Both the position numbers and the translations under genes were made by a program. The notes under the pieces are model-generated. The model did no database searches and had not been told where the DNA came from. It saw nothing but the letters and a program-made list of their open reading frames with translations. This document shows, piece after piece, positions 14,866-24,410 of a stretch of 64,000 bases of DNA (its first letter is position 1; every line of letters begins with the position of its first letter). The DNA is from Flavobacterium zepuense. Its GTDB lineage: Bacteria > Bacteroidota > Bacteroidia > Flavobacteriales > Flavobacteriaceae. Where the stretch lies: NCBI RefSeq assembly GCF_007097145.1, contig NZ_VJVZ01000005.1, forward strand, positions 279,753-343,752. The letters are read 5' to 3'.

Positions 14866-16455
14866 TTAAAGCACAATAACGTTAAATTCCTGTTGCAGAG
14901 GCTTTAACTGTTTAAACAGCTCTTCAACTATCTTACCGTCGTAATCAAGGTAGAACTCAGAGAAATTAGCCCGGCGCTCCTGCAGGCTCTGGTGCGGGAA
15001 CATCTCGTTTTGCAATAATGCAATACGTTGAAGCTGAGTCTCATGGCTGCGTTTTTCAGCGCGGAGCAATTTCTTTTCAAGGTTTTCTAAACCTTTTAAC
15101 TGCTTGATTCTTTGGGCTTTTACAGCACCTGTAAAGGAAGCATCCGTCTTTGTGGCCATAGCCTCCAGTGTATCAAACTGTTGGGTAAGGAATTCCTTCT
15201 GCTCGGTAAAGTCGAGCCTGAACTCAGAGAACTCGTGTATCTTTCTGTTAAGCAGGGTTTGCTGTTTTGTAAAGGCATCTGCCCAGCTAAGTTGCAGTTT
15301 ATCAAGCTTTTCTGCTTGTTTTTGTGTTGCCAGTAGTACCGAATTACGCAGCAGCAAAATAGGGAAGGTAACCTTGGCAGAATTAAATAACTGCTTCAAT
15401 TCCAACCAGTAAGCCAGTTCGCCCCCGCCGCCTATGTAGCACAGGTTAGGCAGTATCACTTCCTGGTACAGCGGCCTCATGATAACGTTGGGGCTAAACC
15501 TCTCCGGATGGGCCTCTAAAAGGCTTAATATTTCACTTTTGGAGTACGAGATTGGCGTATTGTTCACCTTAAATACATCGTCTTCAAAAATTATGCGTTC
15601 GCGAAGGTTGTCCTCAATATAAAACAAATTTATTTCGCGCGGGTTAACCTGAATGTTGTAGTCTTTTAAAAGTTCGGTTGCCTCGGCAACTTTTTGGTGC
15701 GACGTCTGGTTCAGAAGCTCTTCTTTAATGTGCGGAATAAATAGCCTCTTGAGGTTGGCATCATCGCCATCAATAATCATGAGCCCCTGCTTGCCAAAAA
15801 GCTTGTTGGCTAAAAAGCGGGTAGCATCGGCAAGGTTGTCGTGCTTAAGGTACGTCGACTCAAATAAACTGGTAAGCCATTTGGCATTGTTGCCCATGCC
15901 AAGTTCTTTTGCAAATACGCCCAGCACGGCTTCGAGCCCTTTAGTAGCAAACCTGCCCACAGGGCCGCCGCTTTCGCGGTTCCACTTAATTTTCTTATCC
16001 TTAAAATTAAAGTAGTTAATCTCTTCAAAATCATGGTCTTCGGTAGCCATCCAGTAAATGGGTACAAAATTTTGGTCGGGGTAAGCGGCCTTAAGCTCTT
16101 TAGTGAGGTTAATTACCGATACTATTTTGTATAAAAAGTACAGCGGGCCCGTAAACAAATTAAGCTGATGGCCCGTAGTAATGGTAAAGGTGTTGGGCTG
16201 CCTAAGCAGGCCTATGTTTTGTTGGGTAATAATGTACGGCTCCAGGCTTTTATACTGCTGGTCTAAGGCATCGGCCAGTATGGTGCGCGATTGTGCGGGG
16301 TAGTTTTGTTGCTTTTCCTCCAGCTGAAGTTTAAAATTCTCCAATGTAGGAAACCTGTGGTACAGCGGTTTCAGCGTATCTTTCTGGTTAAGGTAATCGG
16401 TTATAAGCGGGGTAAAATATCCTGAACCCTGGTAGGTGATACAGTCTGATGGCAT
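14866..16455 (-). CDS. bshC: Putative cysteine ligase BshC (bacillithiol synthesis)
   Basis: 529 residues matching BshC: SDCITYQGSGYFTPLITDYL at the start, FTITTGHQLNLFTGPLYFLYK, PIYWMATEDHDFEEINYF, and LCYIGGGGELAYWLELK, then a coiled-coil segment (~400-480). BshC adds cysteine to GlcN-malate, the last step of bacillithiol synthesis. Other bsh genes are not in view, as is usual for Bacteroidota where they are scattered. Stands alone on the minus strand. Confidence 0.94.
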   Translation of the reverse strand: MPSDCITYQGSGYFTPLITDYLNQKDTLKPLYHRFPTLENFKLQLEEKQQNYPAQSRTILADALDQQYKSLEPYIITQQNIGLLRQPNTFTITTGHQLNLFTGPLYFLYKIVSVINLTKELKAAYPDQNFVPIYWMATEDHDFEEINYFNFKDKKIKWNRESGGPVGRFATKGLEAVLGVFAKELGMGNNAKWLTSLFESTYLKHDNLADATRFLANKLFGKQGLMIIDGDDANLKRLFIPHIKEELLNQTSHQKVAEATELLKDYNIQVNPREINLFYIEDNLRERIIFEDDVFKVNNTPISYSKSEILSLLEAHPERFSPNVIMRPLYQEVILPNLCYIGGGGELAYWLELKQLFNSAKVTFPILLLRNSVLLATQKQAEKLDKLQLSWADAFTKQQTLLNRKIHEFSEFRLDFTEQKEFLTQQFDTLEAMATKTDASFTGAVKAQRIKQLKGLENLEKKLLRAEKRSHETQLQRIALLQNEMFPHQSLQERRANFSEFYLDYDGKIVEELFKQLKPLQQEFNVIVL

Positions 16456-16518
16456 TGTAATTTATTTTGCGTAAAATTACGGAAAAAACAATAATAAAGC
16501 TTTTCCTGCTATAGTAAG

Positions 16519-17604
16519 TTAATAATAAACAATTTCTCTTTTACGGATGTAAAGCGGTTTGCCATTTATGCTTTTGGTCTGCTCTGTCCAATTGTCGAAT
16601 TTGTCGAATCTGTAAGTGTAGGTAGCAGTTGATGTTACACCTGCTTCGGTATACACTAATTTTACAAGCACATTATTTTTATAAGCGTGCATGGCAGAGA
16701 TTTGTATTTTATTATCATATGTATGCTGTTGTTCCAGTAAATCATTGTTATTATCATATTTAAAAGTCCATTCACTAAGTCCGTCTTTTTCTGAAACTAC
16801 ATTGTTATTCTTATCATATTTTAAGTAATATTTTGAAGGCTGACCTGTAGAGCCTTCCATTTGGCTTTCGTAACTCTTAATCAGGGTTTTATTTCCTCTT
16901 TCATCATATTCATATTCATAACGTAAATATTCAGTCCAATATCCCTGAACCATTTTTTTTCGTTTAGGATCTTCACTCTCAACAAGCTTATAAGGTTTTA
17001 ATATGTATGCCCTAACCTGCTTTCCATCGTTGTATTCGTATCTCCACTGGCTGGTTTTACCTTCATTGTCCATAAAATATTCTTCGGTATCTACAAGGTC
17101 TTCTTTATTATATTCGATGCTTTTAAAATTAAAACCAACTTCAGAAAAATATCTGTATATAGACCTGAGCCTGTTTTTATAGTCGTAACCCTTTTGAGTC
17201 ACATTGATATATTCGCCATCAATTTCTTTTTCTTCAATAATTTTTCCCTCCTTATTGTATTTAAACTCATACGTGGTAAGCAATTCATTATTTTTATAAT
17301 ACCAGGTTTCGCGCACTAACTTGTGCAGTGTATCATATTCCTTTAAATAGTTTTGGTAATGTACCCACGGCGTTTTGTACCACAAGGTATTAAAACGCGA
17401 CGTTGTATAATCCCGACTCATAAAACCATTATGCCCATACTCATCTTCGGTACTAAAAAGCTTTAAATTTTGCTGAATGCTGTCTAAAAAATACAATTTT
17501 TCCCGTACCGATTTCACATTTCCATATACACTATCCTGCACGACTGCCTGCGAAAAAGCTATAAAGGGAAATAGTAGGGTTATGAGGAGTATTTTAAATT
17601 TCAT
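16519..17604 (-). CDS. Exported protein with YD/RHS-like repeats
   Basis: 361 residues with signal peptide (MKFKILLITLLFPFIAFSQA). The body has repeated Y-x-Y/N-x-x-G-K motifs such as YEYDERGNKTLIKSYES, YKYNKEGKIIEEKEID-like and YDNNNDLLEQQHTYD, resembling the YD repeats of RHS or the MORN-like repeats of Bacteroidota. No toxin domain. Function unknown. The next gene upstream on the same strand starts at 18156, leaving 12 bases between them. Confidence 0.65.
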   Translation of the reverse strand: MKFKILLITLLFPFIAFSQAVVQDSVYGNVKSVREKLYFLDSIQQNLKLFSTEDEYGHNGFMSRDYTTSRFNTLWYKTPWVHYQNYLKEYDTLHKLVRETWYYKNNELLTTYEFKYNKEGKIIEEKEIDGEYINVTQKGYDYKNRLRSIYRYFSEVGFNFKSIEYNKEDLVDTEEYFMDNEGKTSQWRYEYNDGKQVRAYILKPYKLVESEDPKRKKMVQGYWTEYLRYEYEYDERGNKTLIKSYESQMEGSTGQPSKYYLKYDKNNNVVSEKDGLSEWTFKYDNNNDLLEQQHTYDNKIQISAMHAYKNNVLVKLVYTEAGVTSTATYTYRFDKFDNWTEQTKSINGKPLYIRKREIVYY

Positions 17605-17616
17605 TGCTGTAAATTA

Positions 17617-18156
17617 TCATTTTTTCAATTGCATTTTTGTCCAGTTTGCAATTTCAATGTAGCTATCCATGTTTTCAGAGAAATCATAAGTCAGTTTCAC
17701 TCCGCCCCCTGTTTTTATAGCCATAATAAACGGATAGGTAGGATTGCTTTTAAGTTCAATATTTCCCAGATTGCATTTTATTACATTGCCCACATCAGTA
17801 AAATGTTCAGAATCAAAATCTTTAAGCTGTATAAAGTAATTTTGTAATTCTTCTACACCATTATCATTTTTATATTTTTCAGATAAGCAAATGGTGGCTA
17901 AAAATCCCTCAGGGCCTATTACATAACTGTATCTTCCCTGTAACCGTATTTTTGTCTTTGCATTACCAGCAGGTTCTACCGTATATGTGCAGCTTGTAAA
18001 GTTAACAACGCCTCTATGGGCTAAAAAATAAAATTCGGTAGCGTTTAAGTTGTTAGCAGGCACGGTAAAGGTTATATCATAGCCCATGTGGCTCGAAGCC
18101 TGCGGCAACGCTGCAAAACCATAAAGCAAAATAATCAGGGTTAAAATTCTTTTCAT
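17617..18156 (-). CDS. Exported protein, unknown
   Basis: I place the start at ATG 18156 (MKRILTLIILLYGFAALPQA), which gives a clean signal peptide; the frame is open to 18186. The mature 160 residues are beta-rich with single Cys residues in SCTYTVEP and IKCNLGN. I recognise no family. It probably shares a transcript with the 16519 gene. Confidence 0.65.
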   Translation of the reverse strand: MKRILTLIILLYGFAALPQASSHMGYDITFTVPANNLNATEFYFLAHRGVVNFTSCTYTVEPAGNAKTKIRLQGRYSYVIGPEGFLATICLSEKYKNDNGVEELQNYFIQLKDFDSEHFTDVGNVIKCNLGNIELKSNPTYPFIMAIKTGGGVKLTYDFSENMDSYIEIANWTKMQLKK

Positions 18157-18221
18157 GAGATGCACATTTACCGTAAATATACTCAAATTCCCTACTCCAT
18201 GTAAATCCCAAAAATATGCCG

Positions 18222-18229
18222 TATTTTTG
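18222..18229 (+). promoter_or_regulatory. -7 box before the radical SAM gene
   Basis: TATTTTTG matches TAnnTTTG, 21 bases before the proposed TTG start. Confidence 0.4.
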
Positions 18230-18249
18230 CAGGCTAATACCCCAATGTT

Positions 18250-20532
18250 TTGAGCACCCCGGTACTAATTATTACTTCGCCTTTTACACAGCTAAACACG
18301 CCATACCCGGCATCGGCCTACATAAAAGGATTTTTAAATACTAAAGGTATCGCCTCGGTGCAGGCCGATATGGGTATAGAGGTAATACTTAAATTGTTCT
18401 CTAAAACCGGGCTTACGGATTTGTTTGAGAAGATAGAGCAGCAATACGCAATAGGCAACAGGCAATTAGCAAATCTGACAACCGACAACCATCAACTGAC
18501 AACTAACTTCCAACAACCAACAACCAACAACCAACAACTATCTCCTAACGCCCAACGCATCATCGCCTTAAAAAGCGACTATCTAAAAACCATAGATGCC
18601 GTTATACTTTTTTTGCAGGGCAAGAACCCTACGCTGAGCCACGTTATTTGCCGCGAAGATTTTTTACCCGAGGCATCGCGCTTTGCCCAACTGGAAGAAC
18701 TGGACTGGGCTTTTGGTACCATGGGGCTTCAGGACCGCGCCAAGCACCTTGCCACGCTGTATTTAGAGGATATATCTGATTTGATTGTGGAGTGTATCGA
18801 CCCGCATTTTGGCTTTAGCCGCTATGCCGAACGCCTGGGCAGGAGCGCCAATTCGTTCGACGAGCTGTACGCCAGCCTGCACCAGCCTTTTACGTATATA
18901 GATGAGATTTTAGTGGAAATACTGCACGGCCGTATGCAAAGCGTTAACCCACAGCTGGTATGCTTTTCGGTGCCGTTTCCGGGTAACCTGTACGCTGCTT
19001 TTAGGAGTGCGCAGTATATTAAGCAAAACTTTCCGGGGGTTAAAATTGCCATGGGCGGCGGTTTCCCCAATACCGAACTCCGCTCGCTTGCTGATGTCCG
19101 TGTAATGGAGTTCTTCGACTTTATTACCCTTGATGATGGCGAAGCGCCCGTTGAGTGCCTTGTAGAACATGTTGAAGGCAAGAGGGATATTAGCCAGCTT
19201 AAACGCACCTTTGCCCTTGTAGATGGTGCGGTTAAGTACATAGATAATTCAGGCTGCCGTGATTATAAGCAAAGCGAAACGGGTACGCCCGATTATTCAG
19301 ATCTGCTTTTGGATAGTTATATCTCAGTTATCGAGATCGTTAACCCCATGCACAGAATGTGGAGCGATGGCCGCTGGAACAAGCTTACCATGGCACACGG
19401 CTGCTACTGGGGCAAGTGCACATTTTGCGATATATCGTTAGATTACATAAAAATATATGAACCCGTTGCTGCCAAATTATTGGTAGACCGCATGGAAGAG
19501 CTTATAGTGCAAACGGGCCAGAATGGTTTTCATTTTGTAGATGAAGCCGCCCCGCCCGCCTTAATGCGCGAAGTAGCGTTAGAGATACTGCGCCGCAACC
19601 TTGCCGTAACGTGGTGGACGAATATTCGATTTGAAAAAAGCTTTAGCGCCGACCTGTGCCGCATATTAAAAGCATCGGGATGTATAGCAGTTTCCGGTGG
19701 TTTAGAGGTAGCGTCTGATCGATTATTGGAACTGATTCAGAAGGGTGTGACCGTAGCCCAAGTGGCGCGCGTTACCAACAATTTTACACAGGCCGGCATT
19801 ATGGTGCATGCCTATTTAATGTATGGTTTCCCAACACAAACCGCACAGGAAACAATAGATTCGCTCGAAATGGTACGCCAGATGTTCGAGGCAGGTATAC
19901 TGCAAAGTGGCTTTTGGCACCAGTTTGCCATGACCGCACACAGCCCCGTGGGCATGTACCCCGAGCAGTTTGGCGTGCTAAAAGAAACCGAAACCATTGG
20001 TAGCTTTGCCAATAACGATATTGTGCACATAGATAAAGGTGGCGCCCTGCACGATAAGTTTAGCTTTGGGCTTAAAAAATCGCTGTTTAATTATATGCAC
20101 GGCATTTGTTTTGATTTTCAATTACAGGAGTGGTTCGATTTTAAAGTACCGCGCACTAAAATTCCGCAGGATTATATTCAGAATGTATTGCTGGAGGAAG
20201 ATACCTTTACTACCAAACCTACCGCAAAAGTAGTGTGGACAGGGGGCAGACCATTAGTAACCTATTTTACCAAAAATAAAAAAGGGCGCATGTTTGAAAC
20301 CGCCTCTTTAACCTTTCATGATAAAAAAGAGAGCTTTACCATACAAACTGATAAGGAGCAGGGGGAGTGGCTGGCTAATTTTTTAGAAAAAGCCGCAGTT
20401 GCCAATAAAGGTGTTACCACCTTTTTACAGGCAAAGCAAAGTTACGAAGCCGCCGGGCTTGATGATTTTGAGTTGTTGTGGTACAGCAAGCCGGTTAATA
20501 CCCTTAGGGAATTTGGGTTGCTGGTGTTGTAA
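18250..20532 (+). CDS. B12-binding-type radical SAM protein with low-complexity insertion
   Basis: 760 residues. The start is TTG (18250); the nearest ATG (18245) is out of frame. An N-terminal part (~1-320) has a cobalamin-domain-like fold with AMGGGFPNTELRSL. The radical SAM centre is CYWGKCTFC (C-x4-C-x2-C; about residues 385-393), followed by FVDEAAPP and VSGGLEVASDRLLELIQKGV. It resembles B12-radical SAM proteins of unknown substrate found in Bacteroidota. Residues ~73-98 are rich in N, Q and T and correspond to an AAC-repeat stretch in the DNA (see the repeat entry), apparently inserted in frame between conserved segments. Confidence 0.85.
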   Translation: MSTPVLIITSPFTQLNTPYPASAYIKGFLNTKGIASVQADMGIEVILKLFSKTGLTDLFEKIEQQYAIGNRQLANLTTDNHQLTTNFQQPTTNNQQLSPNAQRIIALKSDYLKTIDAVILFLQGKNPTLSHVICREDFLPEASRFAQLEELDWAFGTMGLQDRAKHLATLYLEDISDLIVECIDPHFGFSRYAERLGRSANSFDELYASLHQPFTYIDEILVEILHGRMQSVNPQLVCFSVPFPGNLYAAFRSAQYIKQNFPGVKIAMGGGFPNTELRSLADVRVMEFFDFITLDDGEAPVECLVEHVEGKRDISQLKRTFALVDGAVKYIDNSGCRDYKQSETGTPDYSDLLLDSYISVIEIVNPMHRMWSDGRWNKLTMAHGCYWGKCTFCDISLDYIKIYEPVAAKLLVDRMEELIVQTGQNGFHFVDEAAPPALMREVALEILRRNLAVTWWTNIRFEKSFSADLCRILKASGCIAVSGGLEVASDRLLELIQKGVTVAQVARVTNNFTQAGIMVHAYLMYGFPTQTAQETIDSLEMVRQMFEAGILQSGFWHQFAMTAHSPVGMYPEQFGVLKETETIGSFANNDIVHIDKGGALHDKFSFGLKKSLFNYMHGICFDFQLQEWFDFKVPRTKIPQDYIQNVLLEEDTFTTKPTAKVVWTGGRPLVTYFTKNKKGRMFETASLTFHDKKESFTIQTDKEQGEWLANFLEKAAVANKGVTTFLQAKQSYEAAGLDDFELLWYSKPVNTLREFGLLVL
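18466..18545 (+). repeat. AAC-rich simple-sequence insertion inside the radical SAM gene
   Basis: Repeats of CAAC/CCAACAA (four near-perfect copies at 18510-18538) differ from the surrounding coding DNA. Length keeps the frame open. Such low-complexity filler is otherwise found between genes in this window. Confidence 0.7.
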
Positions 20533-20535
20533 TAG

Positions 20536-20931
20536 TTACGATTTTTTCCTTTTTTCCTGAAGCTCGTCGTATTTTTTTTTCTGGTCTTCAGAGAGAAGGG
20601 GCTTTATCCTTGTTTCAATTCTATCGTTAATAGCGTTAGCCTTGTCTTTACGTTCGCTGTCAGTAATGTCTTTAGCCTCGCCAAGTTGGGTAATGGCGCT
20701 CCGTTGGTCTTCCATTATTTCCCTAACGGCAGCTATTTGAAAATCATCCAGTTTTAATTCTTTGGTATAGTAATCAACTGTTAGCTGAACAAAATCAGCA
20801 GGCTTGCCTTTCTTACCCTTGGCATTTTTGTACTGCGACTGGCCCACACTGCGGTCCATCTGGGCAAAAGCGGTAACGCCTGTAAATAATAAGGCGGCGA
20901 AAAGCGCTATATAAAATACTTTAGATTTCAT
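20536..20931 (-). CDS. Periplasmic helical protein, unknown
   Basis: 131 residues with signal peptide (MKSKVFYIALFAALLFTGVTAFAQ). The mature part is charged and helical (LKLDDFQIAAVREIMEDQRSAI and IKPLLSEDQKKKYDELQEK), like the Spy/LTxxQ-type metal or stress-response periplasmic helpers, without a clear match. Convergent with the radical SAM gene (3-base gap) and upstream of nothing obvious. Confidence 0.7.
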   Translation of the reverse strand: MKSKVFYIALFAALLFTGVTAFAQMDRSVGQSQYKNAKGKKGKPADFVQLTVDYYTKELKLDDFQIAAVREIMEDQRSAITQLGEAKDITDSERKDKANAINDRIETRIKPLLSEDQKKKYDELQEKRKKS

Positions 20932-20967
20932 TTTCAGATAATTTTCAATATCAAACTTAATAAAAAA

Positions 20968-20992
20968 AGGCTGAAGTAGTGTGCTTTAGCCT
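20968..20992 (-). terminator. Terminator of rimO
   Basis: AGGCTGAAG (20968-20976) and CTTTAGCCT (20984-20992) pair (one wobble); on the minus strand the stem is followed by seven Ts. Confidence 0.8.
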
Positions 20993-20998
20993 TATATT

Positions 20999-22327
20999 TT
21001 AATTTTCAGATACTACTGCCGGTATGCCATAAAGGTCAAACTCGGTAGCATCAGTAATGGTAATGTTTACAAATTCGCCTGTTTTAAGGTAGGCTATGCT
21101 GGCATCTATAAGTACTTCGTTATCAACATCAGGGCTGTCAAACTCGGTACGGCCTATAAAGTGGCTGCCCTCTTTACGGTCTATAATGCAACGGAAGGTC
21201 TTACCCACTTTCTCCTGGTTAAGTTCCCATGATATTTGCGACTGTATCTCCATAATTTCGTTGGCACGCTGTTGCTTAACATCGGCCGGAACGTCGTCTA
21301 CTAAGTTAAAGGCATGGGTGTTTTCTTCGTGCGAATAGGTAAAACAGCCCAGGCGCTCAAAGCGCATTTCTTCAACCCAGTTTTTCATGATCTGGAAGTC
21401 TTCCTCCGTTTCACCCGGATACCCCACAATAAGCGTTGTACGGATGGTCATGCCCGGTACCGCCTCCCTGAACTGGTGAAGCAACTTAGTGGTTTTTTCT
21501 TTTGTTGTACCGCGGCGCATTGATTTTAATATGTTATCCGATATATGCTGTAGCGGAATATCGATATAATTACAGATCTTCGGCTCACGGTTCATAAGGT
21601 CAAGCACATCCATAGGAAAGCCTGATGGAAATGCATAATGCAAGCGTATCCACTCAATGCCTTCTACCTTAACAAGGTTTTCCAGCAGCTCTGCAAGGTT
21701 ACGTTTTTTATAAAGGTCCAGGCCATAATAGGTAAGGTCCTGGGCAATAAGTATAAGCTCTTTAACGCCGTTTTTAGCAAGGCCTTCGGCTTCTTTAACC
21801 AGTTTTTCTATAGGTTGCGAAACGTGATTGCCACGCATTAGCGGTATGGCGCAAAAACTGCACGGGCGGTCGCAGCCTTCGGCAATTTTAAGGTAGGCGT
21901 AATTTTTAGGGGTAGTGGTAAGGCGTTCGCCAAGCAGCTCATGCCTGTAATCTGCCCCAAGGGCTTTTAAAAGTCCCGGCAGCTCTGTAGTACCAAAATA
22001 CTGGTCTACATTAGGAATTTCTTTCTGAAGATCCGGCTTATAGCGTTCTGATAAACATCCGGTAACAAACACCTTATCTACAAGGCCCTGTTCTTTTTTG
22101 TCTACATAATTCAATATCATGTTAACCGACTCTTCCTTAGCATTATCAATAAATCCGCAGGTATTTATCACGATGATGTTGCCTTCTTCGTGTGCAGGTG
22201 CTTCATGGGTAACATCTTTACCGCTTGCGCGCAGCTGGCCCATTAGCACTTCGCTGTCGTACACGTTCTTAGAACATCCCAGCGTGATTACATTGATCTT
22301 ATTTTTCTTTAACGACTTGGTTCTCAT
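20999..22327 (-). CDS. rimO: Ribosomal protein S12 methylthiotransferase RimO
   Basis: 442 residues. The N-terminal UPF0004 domain has NVITLGCSKNVYDSEVLMGQL and VINTCGFIDNAKEES with [4Fe-4S] cysteines; the radical SAM motif is CDRPCSFC in AEGCDRPCSFCAIPLMRG; a TRAM domain closes the protein. It adds a methylthio group to the S12 aspartate. LGCSKN rather than the MiaB motif supports RimO over MiaB. It has its own terminator. Confidence 0.96.
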   Translation of the reverse strand: MRTKSLKKNKINVITLGCSKNVYDSEVLMGQLRASGKDVTHEAPAHEEGNIIVINTCGFIDNAKEESVNMILNYVDKKEQGLVDKVFVTGCLSERYKPDLQKEIPNVDQYFGTTELPGLLKALGADYRHELLGERLTTTPKNYAYLKIAEGCDRPCSFCAIPLMRGNHVSQPIEKLVKEAEGLAKNGVKELILIAQDLTYYGLDLYKKRNLAELLENLVKVEGIEWIRLHYAFPSGFPMDVLDLMNREPKICNYIDIPLQHISDNILKSMRRGTTKEKTTKLLHQFREAVPGMTIRTTLIVGYPGETEEDFQIMKNWVEEMRFERLGCFTYSHEENTHAFNLVDDVPADVKQQRANEIMEIQSQISWELNQEKVGKTFRCIIDRKEGSHFIGRTEFDSPDVDNEVLIDASIAYLKTGEFVNITITDATEFDLYGIPAVVSEN

Positions 22328-22396
22328 TTACTTGAAATTGGAGTGCAAAATTAAGCATTTATTAACAGTAACAAGGGGTTTAGTAGTTAAAATGTA

Positions 22397-23041
22397 TTAT
22401 TTGTGTTCTTGGATTTTTTTTATCTGTTTTATCTGATATTCAATTTTTGTTGTTTCGATATGTTTATTCCAATAGGGTTTATTTTGAAGAAATTTTCCCC
22501 AATTAGATAGATGCTCAGCGGTATTGTTATTTCCGTTTACATCATCAAGAAATTTTAGAGCTTCTAAAACCTGTGCTTGGTCAAACCATAATTCAGGTTT
22601 TAATAGATAATAGTCTAAATAAGTTTTTAAATATGTTATACACTTATCTGTGTTAAACCACGCCATTACAAAGGCATAGATCCCACCTGCGTAGCAAACT
22701 TCACTTTTAAGCAGATGCACCCCGATTACATCAATAAATTGTGTATAATTTTTAATGGCGGCAAAATATGCACCCGTTTGACGGGTACGCCAATCAAAAT
22801 TGCCAAGTAGCTGTGCAACTACTTCGGGCGTTATTTCATTTTTAATAGCAATTACTTTTTGATAAAAGTCATTGTCATGCTCTGCATAACCAATTTGCAT
22901 ATAAAAGGATTGTACCCATTTATCAATGAAAGGTTTTGAGAGTTGTTCTTCATTTAGAAATGCAGGTAACTCGCTAAACGGCGAGTTATGTATTATTGTA
23001 GCTCCCGCCGAATGGAGTTTTAATCTTTCTGATAGGTGCAT
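22397..23041 (-). CDS. DUF6000-like protein
   Basis: I start it at ATG 23041 (MHLSERLKLHSAG); the open frame reaches 23119 but that part is the terminator of the upstream gene. 214 residues, helical, with LLGNFDWRTRQTGAYFAAI and VCYAGGIYAFVMAWFNTDKCI, which matches DUF6000 as I recall it (moderate certainty). Function unknown. Confidence 0.75.
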   Translation of the reverse strand: MHLSERLKLHSAGATIIHNSPFSELPAFLNEEQLSKPFIDKWVQSFYMQIGYAEHDNDFYQKVIAIKNEITPEVVAQLLGNFDWRTRQTGAYFAAIKNYTQFIDVIGVHLLKSEVCYAGGIYAFVMAWFNTDKCITYLKTYLDYYLLKPELWFDQAQVLEALKFLDDVNGNNNTAEHLSNWGKFLQNKPYWNKHIETTKIEYQIKQIKKIQEHK

Positions 23042-23087
23042 ACTATTTGGTATTAATAGTTTAAGTAAAATATACGTTTTGGTATAA

Positions 23088-23110
23088 AAAAGGCCACCTC
23101 GCGGCAGCCT
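23088..23110 (-). terminator. Terminator of the glutaminyl cyclase gene
   Basis: AGGCCACC (23091-23098) and GGCAGCCT (23103-23110) form an 8-bp stem (two wobbles) with T-run on the minus strand. Confidence 0.75.
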
Positions 23111-23165
23111 ATAATACAATTTATAGTCGGCATCAAATAACCGAATAACCGAATTACCAAATCAA

Positions 23166-24206
23166 CTATTCTTTAATTCTGATCTCAAACATTTTATCCC
23201 ATTTTTTACCGGTAATAAAAAATGTTTTGGTTTTAGCGTTGTAAGCAATTCCGTTAAGAACATCGGTGTCAGGGTATTTTGTTATTTTGTTTTTAAGGTC
23301 GGCCAGGTTAAGAACGCCCTCAACAGCGCCGGTAGAAGGATCAATTACGGCAATAGCATCAGTCTGGTAAATATTACCGTAAATTTTACCATCAACCCAC
23401 TCCAGCTCGTTGACTGATTTCACCTTGTTATTTTCAGTATATACATTCACGTAGTCAACCTCCTTAAGCGTTTCCGGGTCAAGTTTATAAATTTTCTCCG
23501 TGCCATCACTTTGGTACAGGTTGATATCGTCGTGCGTTAGCCCCCAGCCCTGTATAGGCTTAGCATACTGAAATTCTTTTACCTTTTTAAGATTGCCCGC
23601 ATCATAAATAAAACCGGTATTTTCTTTCCAGGTAAGTTCGTATATCTTGTTGTTAAATACGGTAATGCCTTCGCCAAAGTAGCGCCCTTCTAACGGAACT
23701 TCTTTATACATGGCACCTGTTTTATAGTTGGTTTTGCGCAATTTTGATTTTCCGTACTGCCCGGTGCCCTCTATAAGGGTGTCTTTATAAAACTCGAGTC
23801 CCTGGGTATACGATGCCGTGTCGTGCGGATAAGTATTTACAATATCATACGCCAACATTTTTACCTTAACGTTGCTAACCAGTTCTACACGGGTAGTAGC
23901 CTCGGTGCTTTTACCTTCGTGGTATACTAACGCTTTAATATTCTGGTAGCCAAATTTTTGATCTTTTAGCGGTGCTTCAAACTTTTCATTGCCTTTTGCA
24001 GTACCTAATTTCTTATCGTTTAGGTAATATACAACAGAGTCTATTGCAGTGTTTTTAGCGTTTTCGATAGTTAACGGAACCGATTCCTGCGACTGATATT
24101 GCCCTTTTAGGGGCGTGGCATCAATATTAAAAGAAATATTTGCATCGTTACAGCTTGTTACAACTGCTGCCAACAAAATGAATGCTAATAAGTTATATTT
24201 TTTCAT
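23166..24206 (-). CDS. Glutaminyl-peptide cyclotransferase, lipoprotein
   Basis: Start ATG 24206 (MKKYNLLAFILLAAVVTSC) gives a lipobox with Cys19; the frame extends to 24236. 346 residues. After a ~110-residue Ig-like N-terminal part, the propeller domain shows FTQGLEF-type SYTQGLEFYKDTLIEGTG, ELTWKENTGFIYD, GWGLTHDDINLYQSDGTEKIY, NELEWVDGKIYGNIYQTD and DVLNGIAYNAKTKTFFITGKKWDKMFEI, as in plant/bacterial-type glutaminyl cyclases. It turns N-terminal Gln into pyroglutamate, common on exported proteins of Bacteroidota. Confidence 0.92.
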   Translation of the reverse strand: MKKYNLLAFILLAAVVTSCNDANISFNIDATPLKGQYQSQESVPLTIENAKNTAIDSVVYYLNDKKLGTAKGNEKFEAPLKDQKFGYQNIKALVYHEGKSTEATTRVELVSNVKVKMLAYDIVNTYPHDTASYTQGLEFYKDTLIEGTGQYGKSKLRKTNYKTGAMYKEVPLEGRYFGEGITVFNNKIYELTWKENTGFIYDAGNLKKVKEFQYAKPIQGWGLTHDDINLYQSDGTEKIYKLDPETLKEVDYVNVYTENNKVKSVNELEWVDGKIYGNIYQTDAIAVIDPSTGAVEGVLNLADLKNKITKYPDTDVLNGIAYNAKTKTFFITGKKWDKMFEIRIKE

Positions 24207-24259
24207 GTGGTTAAATAAAGAGTAAGCAATATACAAAGCTATTTTATATTGGCAATGCC

Positions 24260-24289
24260 TTGCAAAAAATGAAAAACATTGTATCTTTG
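24260..24289 (+). promoter_or_regulatory. Promoter of the SRP RNA gene
   Basis: TTG (24260-24262), 19 bases, then TATCTTTG (24282-24289), a perfect Bacteroidota -33/-7 promoter. Transcription should start near 24294, exactly where the RNA begins. Confidence 0.85.
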
Positions 24290-24293
24290 CACC

Positions 24294-24386
24294 GGCAAGT
24301 CCTACACGACCAGCTCCTGCAGACTCCTCCAGGGTGGGAACACAGCAAAGGTATGTGGTTGAGCGGTGCGATGTAGATCGCTTGCC
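24294..24386 (+). ncRNA. ffs: Signal recognition particle RNA (bacterial small type)
   Basis: About 93 nt. The ends GGCAAG and CTTGCC pair. The apical part has the SRP domain IV pattern: CTCCTCCAGGG, GGGAACACAGCA and AAGGTA (24324-24352), with the symmetric loop CAG/AGCA and a GGAA-type tetraloop (here GGGAAC). It binds Ffh and links to FtsY (gene at 9340). No signal for a larger Alu domain, so it is the short 4.5S type. Confidence 0.85.
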
Positions 24387-24410
24387 ATTTTTTTCTTTTT
24401 TTATGCAGGG

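Noticed and set aside
22397..23119. Longer DUF6000-like protein starting at 23119
   Set aside because: The extra N-terminal part is the upstream gene's terminator and gives no typical start; ATG 23041 is preferred.
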